A stretch of DNA of 64,000 nucleotides from Wylensekiella montiformis (GCF_009697385.1 NZ_VUNL01000001.1:244429-308428), one strand, 5' to 3'; positions 35,627 through 44,633 are shown, counted from the stretch's first letter. Notes: generated by a model not told the origin, from the letters alone. A program made the numbers and translations.

Positions 35627-37279
35627 TTATTTTGCCATCTCCGCTGCCACAGAGCCGGATTCCGCCGGTTTTTCCACAGCGGTCCTCTCTTCCGTATTCT
35701 GCGTGCTCTCCTGCTTCACTGCAGTTCCTTTTTCCTCTGTCGCAGCCTTCTTGCCAGTCTTTACAGCCTTCGCAGCCCGGCGCGCTTCGCGATCTGCCTG
35801 CTTATCTGCCGCCGCTTCTTTTTTGGACGCATCCTTTGCTTCCTTCGGCAGCTCCAGCAGCGCATCATCATGAAGCCGGGCATCCTTACGGACCTTGTTC
35901 AGCTCGTTGCCCGCCTGACGCGATTCCTTGTATTTGACCACATCGATATCTACCGGAAGGCCCATTGCCTGATCCAGCGACGCCTTGCTCGTATTGTAAT
36001 TATACAGGGACGTATAATAATTCGTACGCGCCGCCGTCAGCTTTTCCTCCGCATCCATGACATCAAGGTTCGTACCGACGCCGGCCTGATAGCGCACCTG
36101 CGCAATTTTGTAATCTTCTTCCGCCTGCGCCACTGCTGTATTGGTGGTCCGGATATTCTTCTCCGCCGCCTGCAGATTTAAAAACGCCGTACGGACGTCA
36201 AGCTGTATGGACTCGTCCTTCTGACGCGATGCTTCCTGTGCCCGAAACAGAGCGGACTCCGCGGCATGAACATTTGCCACCGTCACACCGTTGTCGAAAA
36301 TATTCCAGGTCGCCGTTACACCGGCCGAAGTAGAATCGCTGCTGGTATGATTCCGCTCAAACGGCTCTTCTCCCGCAAAGGCACGGGATACAGCGGCATT
36401 GACCGTCGGATACCGGCCTGCCTTGGCGGCATTGACGCCGGCTTCTGCCTCCTTCACAGCGTAATAAGCCGCCGCGCCGTCGGCGCGATTGGCCAGAGCA
36501 TACTTCGTGCAGTCATCGAGCGTGAGATCATAATGCGTGTATTTCAGCTGGTCACGAATATCGAGCACCGCATCCGTCGGCAGGCCGATGATATTGTTCA
36601 ACGTGGAAATCGCAACATCATAGCTGTTCTGAGCGGATACCAGCGACTGCTGGGCATTGGCCAGCTGGACCTGTGAAGCCAAAACATCCGATCTGGCCAC
36701 CGTGCCGACCCTGTACTGGGCGTTGACGTTGTCCAGATGCTCCTGAAGCGCATCAACGGCCTTTTGCTGGACATCGATAAGATTGCGGCACTGAAGGATC
36801 TGATAATAACCGGCCGTTGCCTGATAGCGAACCGCCTGCTTCGTATTTTCCAGCGTCACATCCGCAGAGTTGATCCCATATCCGGCCTGATCGATAGCCG
36901 CCCGCAGCGAACCGTTGTAAAGCGGCATCCCCACGGAAAACGTATTCGAAAACGCCGAATCATACGCGGGCGTACCGTACAGACGATGCGCCGCCTGGGC
37001 TTCTTCCAGCGACTTTCCGTTGATGGCCATCCCCGATGCGCTCCAGGAAAGCGACGGTCCCATCTGGCGGCGATAAGCCGAGAGATTCCATTTTGCAGAA
37101 TCCACGCCAGCCAGCGCGGACTTGATGTTCCGGTTGTTCTCCAGCGCCATCTGAACGCTGTCCTTCAGATCGATATGAACCACATCGGCAGCAAACGCTG
37201 TCCCCGAAACCATCATAGCGGTCAGGCCGCTTGCAACCAAAGCCGTCAGTTTTTTATAAAAGCGCGTATTCGTTTTCAA
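35627..37279 (-). CDS. tolC: TolC-family outer-membrane efflux protein
   Basis: 550 residues. A signal peptide (cleavage after AFA near residue 30) is followed by two OEP repeats with long helices (ANAQQSLVSAQNSYDVAISTL cut to ANAQQSLVSAQNSYDV here, and AQVRYQAGVGTNLDVMDAE). The trimer forms the OM exit duct for efflux pumps or type I secretion. After about residue 460 there is a Lys/Ala/Glu-rich tail of ~85 residues that TolC does not need; it probably hangs in the periplasm. The start is TTG, with GGGAGG upstream. No pump genes are adjacent. Confidence 0.92.
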   Translation of the reverse strand: MKTNTRFYKKLTALVASGLTAMMVSGTAFAADVVHIDLKDSVQMALENNRNIKSALAGVDSAKWNLSAYRRQMGPSLSWSASGMAINGKSLEEAQAAHRLYGTPAYDSAFSNTFSVGMPLYNGSLRAAIDQAGYGINSADVTLENTKQAVRYQATAGYYQILQCRNLIDVQQKAVDALQEHLDNVNAQYRVGTVARSDVLASQVQLANAQQSLVSAQNSYDVAISTLNNIIGLPTDAVLDIRDQLKYTHYDLTLDDCTKYALANRADGAAAYYAVKEAEAGVNAAKAGRYPTVNAAVSRAFAGEEPFERNHTSSDSTSAGVTATWNIFDNGVTVANVHAAESALFRAQEASRQKDESIQLDVRTAFLNLQAAEKNIRTTNTAVAQAEEDYKIAQVRYQAGVGTNLDVMDAEEKLTAARTNYYTSLYNYNTSKASLDQAMGLPVDIDVVKYKESRQAGNELNKVRKDARLHDDALLELPKEAKDASKKEAAADKQADREARRAAKAVKTGKKAATEEKGTAVKQESTQNTEERTAVEKPAESGSVAAEMAK

Positions 37280-37370
37280 GATTTTATCCTCCCTCGCATC
37301 TTATCCTGCAATCTGCAGCCGGCCCGGCTTTTCGCCGCCGACAAGCGCCAGATCGATTCACTCCAGTCCG

Positions 37371-38657
37371 TCAGAAGGACTGCCTGATTCCCACATAGGC
37401 CGCGCGGCGGCCGCTGTCATTGACATGATTCCACTGCCCCATCAGCCATGTGTCTCCGGCGCCCAGACGGTACTGCGTCCGCAGGCGCAGATCCGGGTCA
37501 TCCAGATCATACGTATCAGCAGACACCCGGAACCGGCTGCCGGCCAATACATCCAGCCCGATTCCCGGCTCTCCGTAAATCAATCCGGCCCTGGCGCCAA
37601 AACGGCCAAACGATGAGCCGATCTGAGCATTTCCTTTGTCCTCACCGCCGATATCATCCACACCGAACTGCATAAACTTCTCATTGCCCAGATCAAAATT
37701 CAAATTAAAGTTTGTACTCCAATCATGATTCATGCCGCTGTACAACACATCCGTATCGGCAGATACCTTGATTCTGCCGAGCTTTTGTTTCAGATCATCC
37801 GCGCGATCCGTCAGTTTCCGGGCATTTTGGATAACCGCTTTGGTATCTTCAATGGTCCTCTCGTCACCGGCCACTTTCGCAACGCCCTCGCTGATAACCC
37901 GGATCTTCCGACTGGCTTCCGTAATATTATCCAGCGTGATCTTCAGATTTTCTGCCGTCTGCGGGTCGGCGCCCACCGAAGCCAGATTCGTCATCATCGC
38001 TTCGACAGCGCCAGCCGTGCGATTCAGGCTTGCCGTCATCATATTGAGATTCGTCATCATCTGACTGACATTGCCTTTGTTTTCCTGCGCCATCGCCTCA
38101 AAAGCCGCCATCATGCCATTGGTATGCGCCGTCGCATCCCGCAGATTCACAGCCAGCTGAACCACCGAAGTCTGGAATTTCGGATTGCCAAAAATCTGAT
38201 TCATGCCCGCCATGAGCTCCTGGGCCTGTCCGACCACAGTATTCAGCCCGGCAAAAAGCGAATCCATACCGGCCTCGTCCTGCCCGATAAGATAATCTCC
38301 ATTCTCAGCCCAGCCTTGGGAACTGTCTGCCGGCAGTATGTTCACGAACTTTTCGCCCATGACGCCGGACGATCCGATCGTCACCTGAGAGCCCTTGGGG
38401 ATCTTTGCGCCGCTTTGAATCGAGAGCGTCACGGTAACGCCCCGGCCGTCATTTTTGATTTCTTTCACCTTGCCGACCGGCACGCCCGACAGCCGCACCG
38501 TCGACTGCGGTTCTACCCCGATGACCTGACTGAAACCGGCATAAAGCGTATATCCCTTATCCCCGCCCAGCTTAAATCCGCTGAGCATAATGACGACTCC
38601 GGCCAGCAGCGCCAGCCCTGCCAATGTGAATGCGCCCACCTTTGCTTCTGTTGTCAT
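37371..38657 (-). CDS. mlaD: MlaD-type MCE protein with C-terminal beta barrel
   Basis: 428 residues. One N-terminal helix (about 8-28), the MCE domain (about 36-115, with SGVPVGKVKEI and GSSGVMGEKFVNI), then a long helical needle (about 130-285). The last ~130 residues are amphipathic beta strands (FNLNFDLGNEKFMQFGVD, ARAGLIYGEPGIGLDVL) ending in YVGIRQSF, a barrel signature with terminal Phe. In Veillonella a fused MlaD of this design is known to span the envelope for phospholipid transport. The gene overlaps mlaF by 4 bases. No mlaA, mlaB or mlaC is seen. Confidence 0.92.
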   Translation of the reverse strand: MTTEAKVGAFTLAGLALLAGVVIMLSGFKLGGDKGYTLYAGFSQVIGVEPQSTVRLSGVPVGKVKEIKNDGRGVTVTLSIQSGAKIPKGSQVTIGSSGVMGEKFVNILPADSSQGWAENGDYLIGQDEAGMDSLFAGLNTVVGQAQELMAGMNQIFGNPKFQTSVVQLAVNLRDATAHTNGMMAAFEAMAQENKGNVSQMMTNLNMMTASLNRTAGAVEAMMTNLASVGADPQTAENLKITLDNITEASRKIRVISEGVAKVAGDERTIEDTKAVIQNARKLTDRADDLKQKLGRIKVSADTDVLYSGMNHDWSTNFNLNFDLGNEKFMQFGVDDIGGEDKGNAQIGSSFGRFGARAGLIYGEPGIGLDVLAGSRFRVSADTYDLDDPDLRLRTQYRLGAGDTWLMGQWNHVNDSGRRAAYVGIRQSF

Positions 38658-39403
38658 GCCGGCTCTTCCCCCTTTACCGTACGCAGCGTATGGAAAAATG
38701 CCTGTATTCTGGCATCCTTGCTTTCACGAAAATGTTCTGCGGTATCCACCGCGATGAGCTCTCCGTCATAAATCATGGCGATGCGGTCCGCAATCCGGCA
38801 GGCACTGGCCATGTCGTGCGTAACGACGACGGATGTTACCTTCAACGTCTCCTGCATCTGAATGATCAGTTCATCGATCTTCTCCGTCATGATGGGATCC
38901 AGCCCGGAACTCGGCTCATCATAAAAGATGATCTCCGGCTCAAAGGCAATGGCCCGGGCCAGACTCACCCGCTTCTTCATTCCGCCGGAAAGCTCGTTTG
39001 GCATCCGGTCGGTCACCTTCTCCAGCCCTACCAGACGCAGCTTATCTTCGACAATCTGCCGGATATCTGCTTCGTCCAGACTGGTATGCTCCCTGAGTCC
39101 AAAGGCAACATTATCCCCGACCGTCATAGAGTCGAACAGGGCCGAATATTGAAAAACCATCCCCATATGCAGGCGAACCTGATCCAGTTCTTTCTCACTG
39201 AGACGCGATATCTCCGTGTCACCGATCCATATCTCGCCTGATGTCGGACGGATCAGCCCGACCAGCAGCCGCAGCAGGGTGCTTTTGCCCGACCCGGAGC
39301 CGCCGATAATCGCCAGCGTCTCTCCGTCTTTAATTGTCAAATTGATATGGCGCAGCGCTTCTTTCCTGTCAAAGCACTTGCATACATCGATCAGCCGGAT
39401 CAT
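38654..39403 (-). CDS. mlaF: Phospholipid transport ATPase MlaF
   Basis: 249 residues. Walker A is IIGGSGSGKST, the signature is LSGGMKKRVSLARA and Walker B is EIIFYDEPSSGLDP. The sequence GMKKR in the signature is characteristic of Mla/Mkl ATPases rather than LptB-type ones. It energises the MlaE permease on the cytoplasmic side. ATGA overlap with mlaD couples their translation. mlaE ends 49 bases upstream. Confidence 0.94.
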   Translation of the reverse strand: MIRLIDVCKCFDRKEALRHINLTIKDGETLAIIGGSGSGKSTLLRLLVGLIRPTSGEIWIGDTEISRLSEKELDQVRLHMGMVFQYSALFDSMTVGDNVAFGLREHTSLDEADIRQIVEDKLRLVGLEKVTDRMPNELSGGMKKRVSLARAIAFEPEIIFYDEPSSGLDPIMTEKIDELIIQMQETLKVTSVVVTHDMASACRIADRIAMIYDGELIAVDTAEHFRESKDARIQAFFHTLRTVKGEEPA

Positions 39404-39452
39404 ATTGCCTCACAACATACAGGATACAGATGAACCATCCATTAAATATCCA

Positions 39453-40223
39453 TTAATACAGGATAAAAGTCAGGACCGCATTCAGGATAAAGATGACAAT
39501 AATGGAAGAAACCACCGTTCGCGTCGTGGCCTTTCCCACACCCTCTGCTCCATCCGGACTGTGCAGCCCGTAATAACAGCCCAGCACCGCGATCACATTG
39601 CCAAAAAAAACGGCCTTGATCACACCGCCGGTCAGATCAAACACATCGACAAACGTATGAATCGAATTCATATAAAGATAGGAACTGATCCCCGAATAAT
39701 AAACTGCCACGACCCAGCCGCCGAGTACGCCGATAACATCGCCGAATACGGTGAGGATCGGCACGACGATCATGCAGGCCAGCATGCGCGGAACGATCAG
39801 ATAGTTAACCGGATTCACTGCCATAACACGCAGCGCGTCAATCTGCTCCGTAACCTTCATCGTGGAAATCTCCGCCGTAATGGCCGACCCGACGCGTCCG
39901 GCGCAGACCACCGCGACAAGAACCGGCCCAAGCTCGCGCCCGATAGCCACGGATATGATGCCGCCGATTGTCCCCTGCGCACCAAAGCGGATCAGAATAT
40001 CCGCCGTCTGCAGCGTAAAAACCACACCGGTAAACAACAGCGTCAGGCTCACGATGAGCAGGGAATCCACACCCAAATGCGACATCTGAGTCAGAATGTG
40101 ATGCACGCGCGGCTTATGTCCCAGCTCACGCATCGTCTCGCGGTAAAGAAGAACAATCGTGCCGAACTCCTCAAAGCGCCGCAGTACAAACGCACCTATC
40201 TTTTCCAACGCGCGAATCAGCAT
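39453..40223 (-). CDS. mlaE: Phospholipid transport permease MlaE
   Basis: 256 residues with five to six helices. Family motifs are RELGPVLVAVVCAGRVGSA, EQIDALRVMAVNPVNYLIVPR-type residues (here EQIDALRVMAVNP) and the N-terminal amphipathic region IGAFVLRRFEEFG. As a dimer with MlaF it forms the ABC core on which MlaD sits. It starts at ATG 40223 with GAGGGGGAATGTC and appears to be the first gene of the operon. A strong dyad lies 60 bases upstream. Confidence 0.94.
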   Translation of the reverse strand: MLIRALEKIGAFVLRRFEEFGTIVLLYRETMRELGHKPRVHHILTQMSHLGVDSLLIVSLTLLFTGVVFTLQTADILIRFGAQGTIGGIISVAIGRELGPVLVAVVCAGRVGSAITAEISTMKVTEQIDALRVMAVNPVNYLIVPRMLACMIVVPILTVFGDVIGVLGGWVVAVYYSGISSYLYMNSIHTFVDVFDLTGGVIKAVFFGNVIAVLGCYYGLHSPDGAEGVGKATTRTVVSSIIVIFILNAVLTFILY

Positions 40224-40283
40224 GACATTCCCCCTCTCCCATGCACAGACTCTACCACTCGATTGTAACAGTTCCTGAGCAAT

Positions 40284-40303
40284 TAGTAAATATAAGTTTA
40301 CTA
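40284..40303. promoter_or_regulatory. Operator-like palindrome between mlaE and rnhA
   Basis: TAGTAAA-TATAAG-TTTACTA, a perfect 7+7 inverted repeat. On the minus strand it overlaps a TTGAAA-17-TAAACT candidate promoter for mlaE. The divergent rnhA promoter begins about 45 bases away. Confidence 0.5.
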
Positions 40304-40347
40304 TTTTGAACGAGAAATTTCAACTTTTTTTCTGCCGGATTTCCCGA

Positions 40348-40353
40348 TATAAT
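40348..40353 (+). promoter_or_regulatory. -10 box for rnhA
   Basis: TATAAT 37 bases before the rnhA start. The -35 region is only T-rich, so the promoter may rely on an activator or the T-rich upstream element. Confidence 0.45.
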
Positions 40354-40390
40354 AAAGGCAAACGCAATCATAAATCCGGAGGTATTTTCC

Positions 40391-41089
40391 ATGAACGACA
40401 AAATCTATGCCGTGCGGATCGGCCGGTCCTGCGGCATCTTCACCACATGGGAAGAATGCAAAAAGCAGGTGGACGGCGTCCCGGCCGCCAGCTACAAGAG
40501 TTTTCGCGATATACGGGAGGCCCTGAGCTGGCTGAACGGGGGAAGCCGGACGATGTCATCGCCATCCGGCGGAAAAACGCCCAGACGCCCCATCCGCCGG
40601 AAGCAGTCTGCCCCGCCGGAAGCCCCGGCGCCACATCCGGATTTCGTCATGTACACGGACGGTTCCTGCCTCCGCAACCCCGACGGGCCCGGCGGCTGGG
40701 CAGCCGTCATCACGGACCAGCATACCGGCGAGGTCACGGAACTCCACGGTGGCCATCCGAGCACGACGAACAACCGCATGGAACTTTCCGCCGCCATCGC
40801 GGCCCTCTCCTTCCCCGGCCATCCGGCAAATATCGCGCTTTATACCGACAGCCAGTACCTGAAAAACAGCTTCACGCGCCATTGGATCACAAGCTGGAAA
40901 AAGCGCGGCTGGAAAAAAGCAGACGGAACCCCTGTACTCAATCAGGATCTCTGGCTGCAGCTCGACGCGCTCTACGGCAAGCATCAGGTCACATTCCACT
41001 GGGTCAGGGGCCATGTCGGAATCGATCTCAACGAGCGCTGCGACCAGCTGGCAAAAAGCGAAGCCATGCGCTTTATGCGGAAAAGCTGA
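40391..41089 (+). CDS. rnhA: Ribonuclease H with N-terminal hybrid-binding domain
   Basis: 232 residues. The N-terminal RNHBD/viroplasmin-like domain (about 4-48: YAVRIGRSCGIFTTWEECKKQV) binds RNA-DNA hybrids. A basic Pro-rich linker leads to RNase HI (about 82-225). The catalytic acids are visible in MYTDGSCLRNPDG, NNRMELSAAI, YTDSQYL and the last Asp in ERCDQLA; the loop HWVRGHVG carries the His. It removes RNA from R-loops and primers in the cytosol. An N-terminal hybrid-binding domain is uncommon in bacterial type 1 enzymes but known in Firmicutes. Confidence 0.93.
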   Translation: MNDKIYAVRIGRSCGIFTTWEECKKQVDGVPAASYKSFRDIREALSWLNGGSRTMSSPSGGKTPRRPIRRKQSAPPEAPAPHPDFVMYTDGSCLRNPDGPGGWAAVITDQHTGEVTELHGGHPSTTNNRMELSAAIAALSFPGHPANIALYTDSQYLKNSFTRHWITSWKKRGWKKADGTPVLNQDLWLQLDALYGKHQVTFHWVRGHVGIDLNERCDQLAKSEAMRFMRKS

Positions 41090-41110
41090 GACCGCGGCAC
41101 GACCCGGACT

Positions 41111-41662
41111 TCAATGCCACCGCTCGAACAGGCTGTGGCGTACACCGAGCTGATCGCATATCTTTCCGACCATCATATCCACCAGATCATCCAGCGTTTG
41201 CGGGCGATGATAAAACCCCGGACTTGCCGGAATAATCCTTGCGCCGGCCTGTGCCAGCTTCAGCAGATTTTCCAGATGAATGGCATGCATCGGCGTTTCC
41301 CGCGGCACTAGAAGAAGCGGATGATTTTCCTTGAGCGTTACGTCCGCCGCCCTCGTGAGCAGATTATCCGATATGCCGTGCGCAATACATCCTGCCGTTT
41401 TCATCGAACAGGGGACAATCACCATGGCATCCGTCAGAAAAGAACCGCTTGCAATCGCCGCGCCAGTATCATCGTTATTGTAAAGAACATCCACACGGCG
41501 CTGCATCTCCTGCCGGTCCACGCCGCATTCATGCGATAAAACCTGCCAGCCGCTGTCTGTGACCACCGCATGAATTTCATGCCCCGCCTTCCGCAGGACC
41601 TCAATAAGGCGCAGCGCATAAATGCTTCCGCTCGCCCCCGTGATCCCCGTGACAATTTTCAT
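41111..41662 (-). CDS. ubiX: Flavin prenyltransferase UbiX
   Basis: 183 residues. GITGASGSIYALRLIEVL is the FMN-binding N-terminus; VPCSMKTAGCIAHGISDNLLTRAADVTLKE and RETPMHAIHLENLLKL are diagnostic. The first of these continues past 20 residues, so the key positions are Ser and Lys of CSMKT and Arg of TRAAD. It makes prenylated FMN for UbiD-type decarboxylases. No ubiD is next to it here. It converges with rnhA, 21 bases away, without a visible terminator. Confidence 0.93.
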   Translation of the reverse strand: MKIVTGITGASGSIYALRLIEVLRKAGHEIHAVVTDSGWQVLSHECGVDRQEMQRRVDVLYNNDDTGAAIASGSFLTDAMVIVPCSMKTAGCIAHGISDNLLTRAADVTLKENHPLLLVPRETPMHAIHLENLLKLAQAGARIIPASPGFYHRPQTLDDLVDMMVGKICDQLGVRHSLFERWH

Positions 41663-41685
41663 AAAGACACCGCCTCCCTTTCGCG

Positions 41686-41716
41686 AAAAAGAGCCTCCCG
41701 GACGGGAGGCTCTTTT
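41686..41716 (-). terminator. serS terminator
   Basis: AAAAGAGCCTCCC and GGGAGGCTCTTTTT surround a four-base loop. It lies 7 bases after the serS stop and before ubiX. The flanking A and T runs make it work on either strand. Confidence 0.85.
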
Positions 41717-41722
41717 GTTTTC

Positions 41723-43003
41723 TCATTCCGGTTTCCGGATGATCTCGACGCCGCCCATATACGGCACGAGAACCTTCGGGACGACCACACTGCCGTCCTC
41801 CTGCTGATAATTTTCCAGAATCGCGGCGACCGTACGGCCGACGGCAAGTCCGGATCCATTGAGCGTATGAACAAACTCCGGCTTGCTCCCCGCGTCGCGG
41901 CGGAACTTGATATTTGCGCGACGCGCCTGATAATCCGTGCAGTTCGAACAGGACGAAATCTCACGATACTTATTCTGCGCAGGGAACCAGACCTCGATGT
42001 CATACGTCGTAGCCGACGTAAAACTCATATCTCCGGTGCAAAGCTTGACCACATGATACGGTATCTCCAGCAGCCGCAGGACATCTTCCGCATTATCCAC
42101 CATCTTATCCAGTTCTTCCCAGCTTGTCTCCGGCGTGCAGAATTTAATCATCTCAACCTTATTGAACTGATGCTGGCGGATCAGCCCGCGCGTATCGCGT
42201 CCGGCGCTGCCCGCCTCCGCACGGAAGCAGGCCGTATAGCAGCTGAAATACTGCGGCAGTTTGCTGCCATCGAGGATCTCATCCCGGTAATAATTCGTCG
42301 TCGGCACCTCCGCCGTCGGCACCAGATAATAGTCCATGCCTTCCAGCTTGAACATATCCTCTGCAAATTTCGGCAGCTGTCCCGTGCCGGTCATGCTGTC
42401 CTTATTGGCAATGTACGGAGCCAGCATCTCCGTATAGCCATGCTTATTGGCATGCAGATCCATCATAAAGTTAATGCAGGCGCGTTCCAGACGGGCGCCG
42501 AGTCCCTTATAGAACGTAAAGCGCGCGCCGGTCACCTTGGCGGCACGATCCGCGTCGAGGATATCCAGATCCGAACCGATATCCCAATGCGCCTTTGGTT
42601 CGAACGAAAAAGCGCGCGGCGTCCCCCATTTACGGACTTCCGGATTCTCCGTATCGTCCTTGCCGATCGGAACATCCTCACGCGGCATATTCGGAATATG
42701 GAGCAGTATATCGCGCAGCTTCGCTTCCGTGTCCCGGAGCTCCTTGTCGAGAGCGGATATCTTCTGTCCGACTTCGCGCATTTCCCGAATGCGCTCCTCC
42801 GCATTTTCCTTATTCTTCTTCATGACGCTGATTTCCTTGGAAACCGCGTTGCGCTGGCTCTTAAGCGTTTCCGTTTCCTGCAGAAGGCTGCGGCGCTTCT
42901 GTTCCAGCTCCGTGAAATCATCCAGATTCAGTGGATTACAGCGGTTTTTAAGCATCTGACGAACCTCATCGAGATGCTCGCGGACAAATTTGATGTCTAA
43001 CAC
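41723..43003 (-). CDS. serS: Seryl-tRNA synthetase
   Basis: 426 residues, the usual length, from a GTG at 43003 with GGAG 10 bases upstream. Residues 1-110 form the long antiparallel coiled coil that reads the tRNA-Ser extra arm. The class II core has motif 2 ([23 protein letters not shown] in part: [12 protein letters not shown]) and motif 3 ([16 protein letters not shown]). It charges tRNA-Ser, such as the one at 62047-62135. There is no room for a T-box leader upstream; a consensus promoter drives it. Confidence 0.96.
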   Translation of the reverse strand: MLDIKFVREHLDEVRQMLKNRCNPLNLDDFTELEQKRRSLLQETETLKSQRNAVSKEISVMKKNKENAEERIREMREVGQKISALDKELRDTEAKLRDILLHIPNMPREDVPIGKDDTENPEVRKWGTPRAFSFEPKAHWDIGSDLDILDADRAAKVTGARFTFYKGLGARLERACINFMMDLHANKHGYTEMLAPYIANKDSMTGTGQLPKFAEDMFKLEGMDYYLVPTAEVPTTNYYRDEILDGSKLPQYFSCYTACFRAEAGSAGRDTRGLIRQHQFNKVEMIKFCTPETSWEELDKMVDNAEDVLRLLEIPYHVVKLCTGDMSFTSATTYDIEVWFPAQNKYREISSCSNCTDYQARRANIKFRRDAGSKPEFVHTLNGSGLAVGRTVAAILENYQQEDGSVVVPKVLVPYMGGVEIIRKPE

Positions 43004-43079
43004 AATTCTCACTCTCCATATCTCAGCACAATCTCTCGGGATCATGCAGTCTGTCATCCTGATAACTTTACATCTTTAT

Positions 43080-43108
43080 ATTATATCTGTGCGGGAAAAC
43101 CCTGTCAA
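43080..43108 (-). promoter_or_regulatory. Consensus promoter of serS
   Basis: Perfect TTGACA (43103-43108), a 17-base spacer and perfect TATAAT (43080-43085) on the minus strand, about 77 bases upstream of the GTG. This is among the strongest promoters in the window. Confidence 0.85.
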
Positions 43109-43132
43109 ACGGAAAGGACGGCATCGAACCGT

Positions 43133-43933
43133 TCAGATACGAACTTCAAAGTGATCCTCATCCTCCCGCTTCAAAGGCCGTTTCACCTGTGGTTTCGGCT
43201 TTTCCTCCGGCGGCATGGCCACCAGCTGATTCCGATACTGCCGTGCGGCATGGCGCGGTACAGCAGCTGCCGGCGCCGTTTCCCGCTGCGGATAGCCCGC
43301 CGCTTTCCAACGAGCCCTTGCCTCTTTTCGTTCCTGTCTTATCCTTTTTCGATCCTGCTCATCCAGCCGGCTCAGTACCTCATCCGGCGTAAGCCCCCGC
43401 AGATCAGGAAGATCCTCCTCTTCCGCAGCCGGCTGCAGAGCCTCCCGCAAGTCGGCGGCTGTCAGACGGATGCCCCGCCCGTTCTTTCTGCGCAACAAAA
43501 ACATCCGGAACAATACAAAAGCTGCCGCAAAAACAACCGCCAGCGCGGCGCCCCAGTAAACGGCTCCATGAACCGGCGATGTCCCGGCCGGTATCGTCTC
43601 AGCAGCGGTCTGCTGCTCCTGAGAAAAAGCGTCCCCGCCGGCTCCCGGCGCCGGCTGCTGTCCTGCCCTGCTGTCAGCCTTTGCACCCGCCTCTGCGGCT
43701 GGTTTGCTGTCACCGCTGGCCGCCTGCTGCGGCGTCTCATTCTCTTCCTTCGTCAGCGGACCATCCCCGCGCGCCACAGCCTGACGCGCCTGCATCTCCT
43801 GCCGCTGCGCATCGGAATGATACCCGCTCTGCGGCACGGTCGATTCCGTCGCACTTCCCGCACCGCCAAGCGTTACTTTCGGCACCGTCGGCGGCACGGG
43901 CGCTGCCGGTGCTGAAGGCGCTGCAACCGCCAT
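43133..43933 (-). CDS. Ala/Pro-rich single-pass membrane protein, function unknown
   Basis: 266 residues from ATG 43933, with GGAGGAAATCGT upstream. The N-terminal ~115 residues are low-complexity Ala/Pro/Gln/Gly. One membrane helix lies at about 120-143, followed by a basic RRKNGRG stop-transfer. The C-terminal cytosolic part has LTPDEVLSRLDEQDRKRIRQERKE, here noted by its charged helix, and many Arg and Lys. With no signal peptide, the tail-in orientation suggests the N-terminal region is outside. I do not recognise a family. It stands alone, divergent from the ArsR operon. Confidence 0.5.
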   Translation of the reverse strand: MAVAAPSAPAAPVPPTVPKVTLGGAGSATESTVPQSGYHSDAQRQEMQARQAVARGDGPLTKEENETPQQAASGDSKPAAEAGAKADSRAGQQPAPGAGGDAFSQEQQTAAETIPAGTSPVHGAVYWGAALAVVFAAAFVLFRMFLLRRKNGRGIRLTAADLREALQPAAEEEDLPDLRGLTPDEVLSRLDEQDRKRIRQERKEARARWKAAGYPQRETAPAAAVPRHAARQYRNQLVAMPPEEKPKPQVKRPLKREDEDHFEVRI

Positions 43934-44051
43934 ACGATTTCCTCCTTCCAGTCCGGGCAGCCTCCGCTGGCTGCCCGCTCTTGCGACATAAATTCTATTC
44001 GACACACATCGGCCATTTCCTTCTATTCATAACCTGTCCATTCTTATCGTC

Positions 44052-44088
44052 TTGACAAATATATTGCAATATCGTAATATTGCGATAT
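44052..44088 (+). promoter_or_regulatory. ArsR-operon promoter with tandem palindromic operators
   Basis: TTGACA (44052-44057), 17 bases and TAATAT (44075-44080). The perfect palindrome ATATTGCAATAT (44061-44072) fills the spacer and a second copy ATATTGCGATAT (44077-44088) covers the -10. The copies repeat every 16 bases. This is the expected layout for autorepression by an ArsR/SmtB protein, encoded immediately downstream. Confidence 0.75.
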
Positions 44089-44118
44089 GGCGATGATTAG
44101 TTTGGAGGTTGCCTATCC

Positions 44119-44436
44119 ATGAAAAAAGAATCCGATCCGGCAGAGCTGCAGGCTGTCGCCGATATGCTGAAAGCGATCGCCCATCCTGTCCGTCTCTGCA
44201 TCGTCCGTGGCCTTTGGCAGAACGGCTGCTGCAACGTCACACACATGCAGCAGTGCCTCGGCGTTCCGCAGTCCACCGTTTCACAGCATCTGGCCCGGCT
44301 TCGTCAGGCCGGCATCATCGAAGGCCGGCGCCGAGGGCTGGAAATCTGCTATCAGCTCCGCAGCAAAAAAACGGAAGCCCTGATGGCCTGTCTGTTCTCA
44401 CCGGCCGTTGAACGAAAGGAGGAACCGCTGTCATGA
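44119..44436 (+). CDS. ArsR/SmtB-family regulator, Cys-rich
   Basis: 105 residues with a winged helix-turn-helix (about 15-85). IAHPVRLCIVRGL is the ArsR start of the DNA-binding domain and VPQSTVSQHLARLRQAGII is the recognition helix. Six Cys (27, 37, 38, 46, 77, 91) are placed around the helices, so metal, persulfide or redox sensing is plausible. The classical ELCVCDL metal motif is absent and NGCCNVTHM replaces it. It overlaps the ferredoxin gene by 4 bases and probably represses its own operon through the tandem palindromes upstream. Confidence 0.85.
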   Translation: MKKESDPAELQAVADMLKAIAHPVRLCIVRGLWQNGCCNVTHMQQCLGVPQSTVSQHLARLRQAGIIEGRRRGLEICYQLRSKKTEALMACLFSPAVERKEEPLS

Positions 44437-44633
44437 AAACCGGCAAGCGTTATGCCGTCGTGCAAAAAGCGATCTGTACCGCCTGCGGAAGCTGCGCAGA
44501 CGTCTGTCCGAACGGCGCAGTCTCCATCCTGCACGGCTGCTTCGCTCAAATCGATATATCGCGCTGCGCCGGCTGCGGCCTTTGCGCCCGCGAATGCCCG
44601 GCCGGACTGATCCACATGGAGGAACGCGCATGA
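44433..44633 (+). CDS. 2[4Fe-4S] ferredoxin
   Basis: 66 residues with two complete cluster motifs: ICTACGSCADVCPNGAV and CAGCGLCARECPAGLI. These are the standard CxxCxxCxxxCP spacings of a bacterial 2[4Fe-4S] ferredoxin. It should carry low-potential electrons in the cytosol. It overlaps the regulator gene before it and the membrane protein gene after it by 4 bases each. This tight coupling suggests it passes electrons to or from the NapH-like protein. Confidence 0.88.
   Translation: MKTGKRYAVVQKAICTACGSCADVCPNGAVSILHGCFAQIDISRCAGCGLCARECPAGLIHMEERA

Noticed and set aside
43004..43132. Possible T-box riboswitch upstream of serS
   Set aside because: The spacer is too short, has no T-box sequence or terminator, and carries a full consensus promoter instead.
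44408..44629. Upstream extension of the NapH-like gene in frame from 44408
   Set aside because: It is the shifted frame of the ferredoxin gene, is extremely Arg-rich, and the ATG at 44630 has a proper ribosome site.
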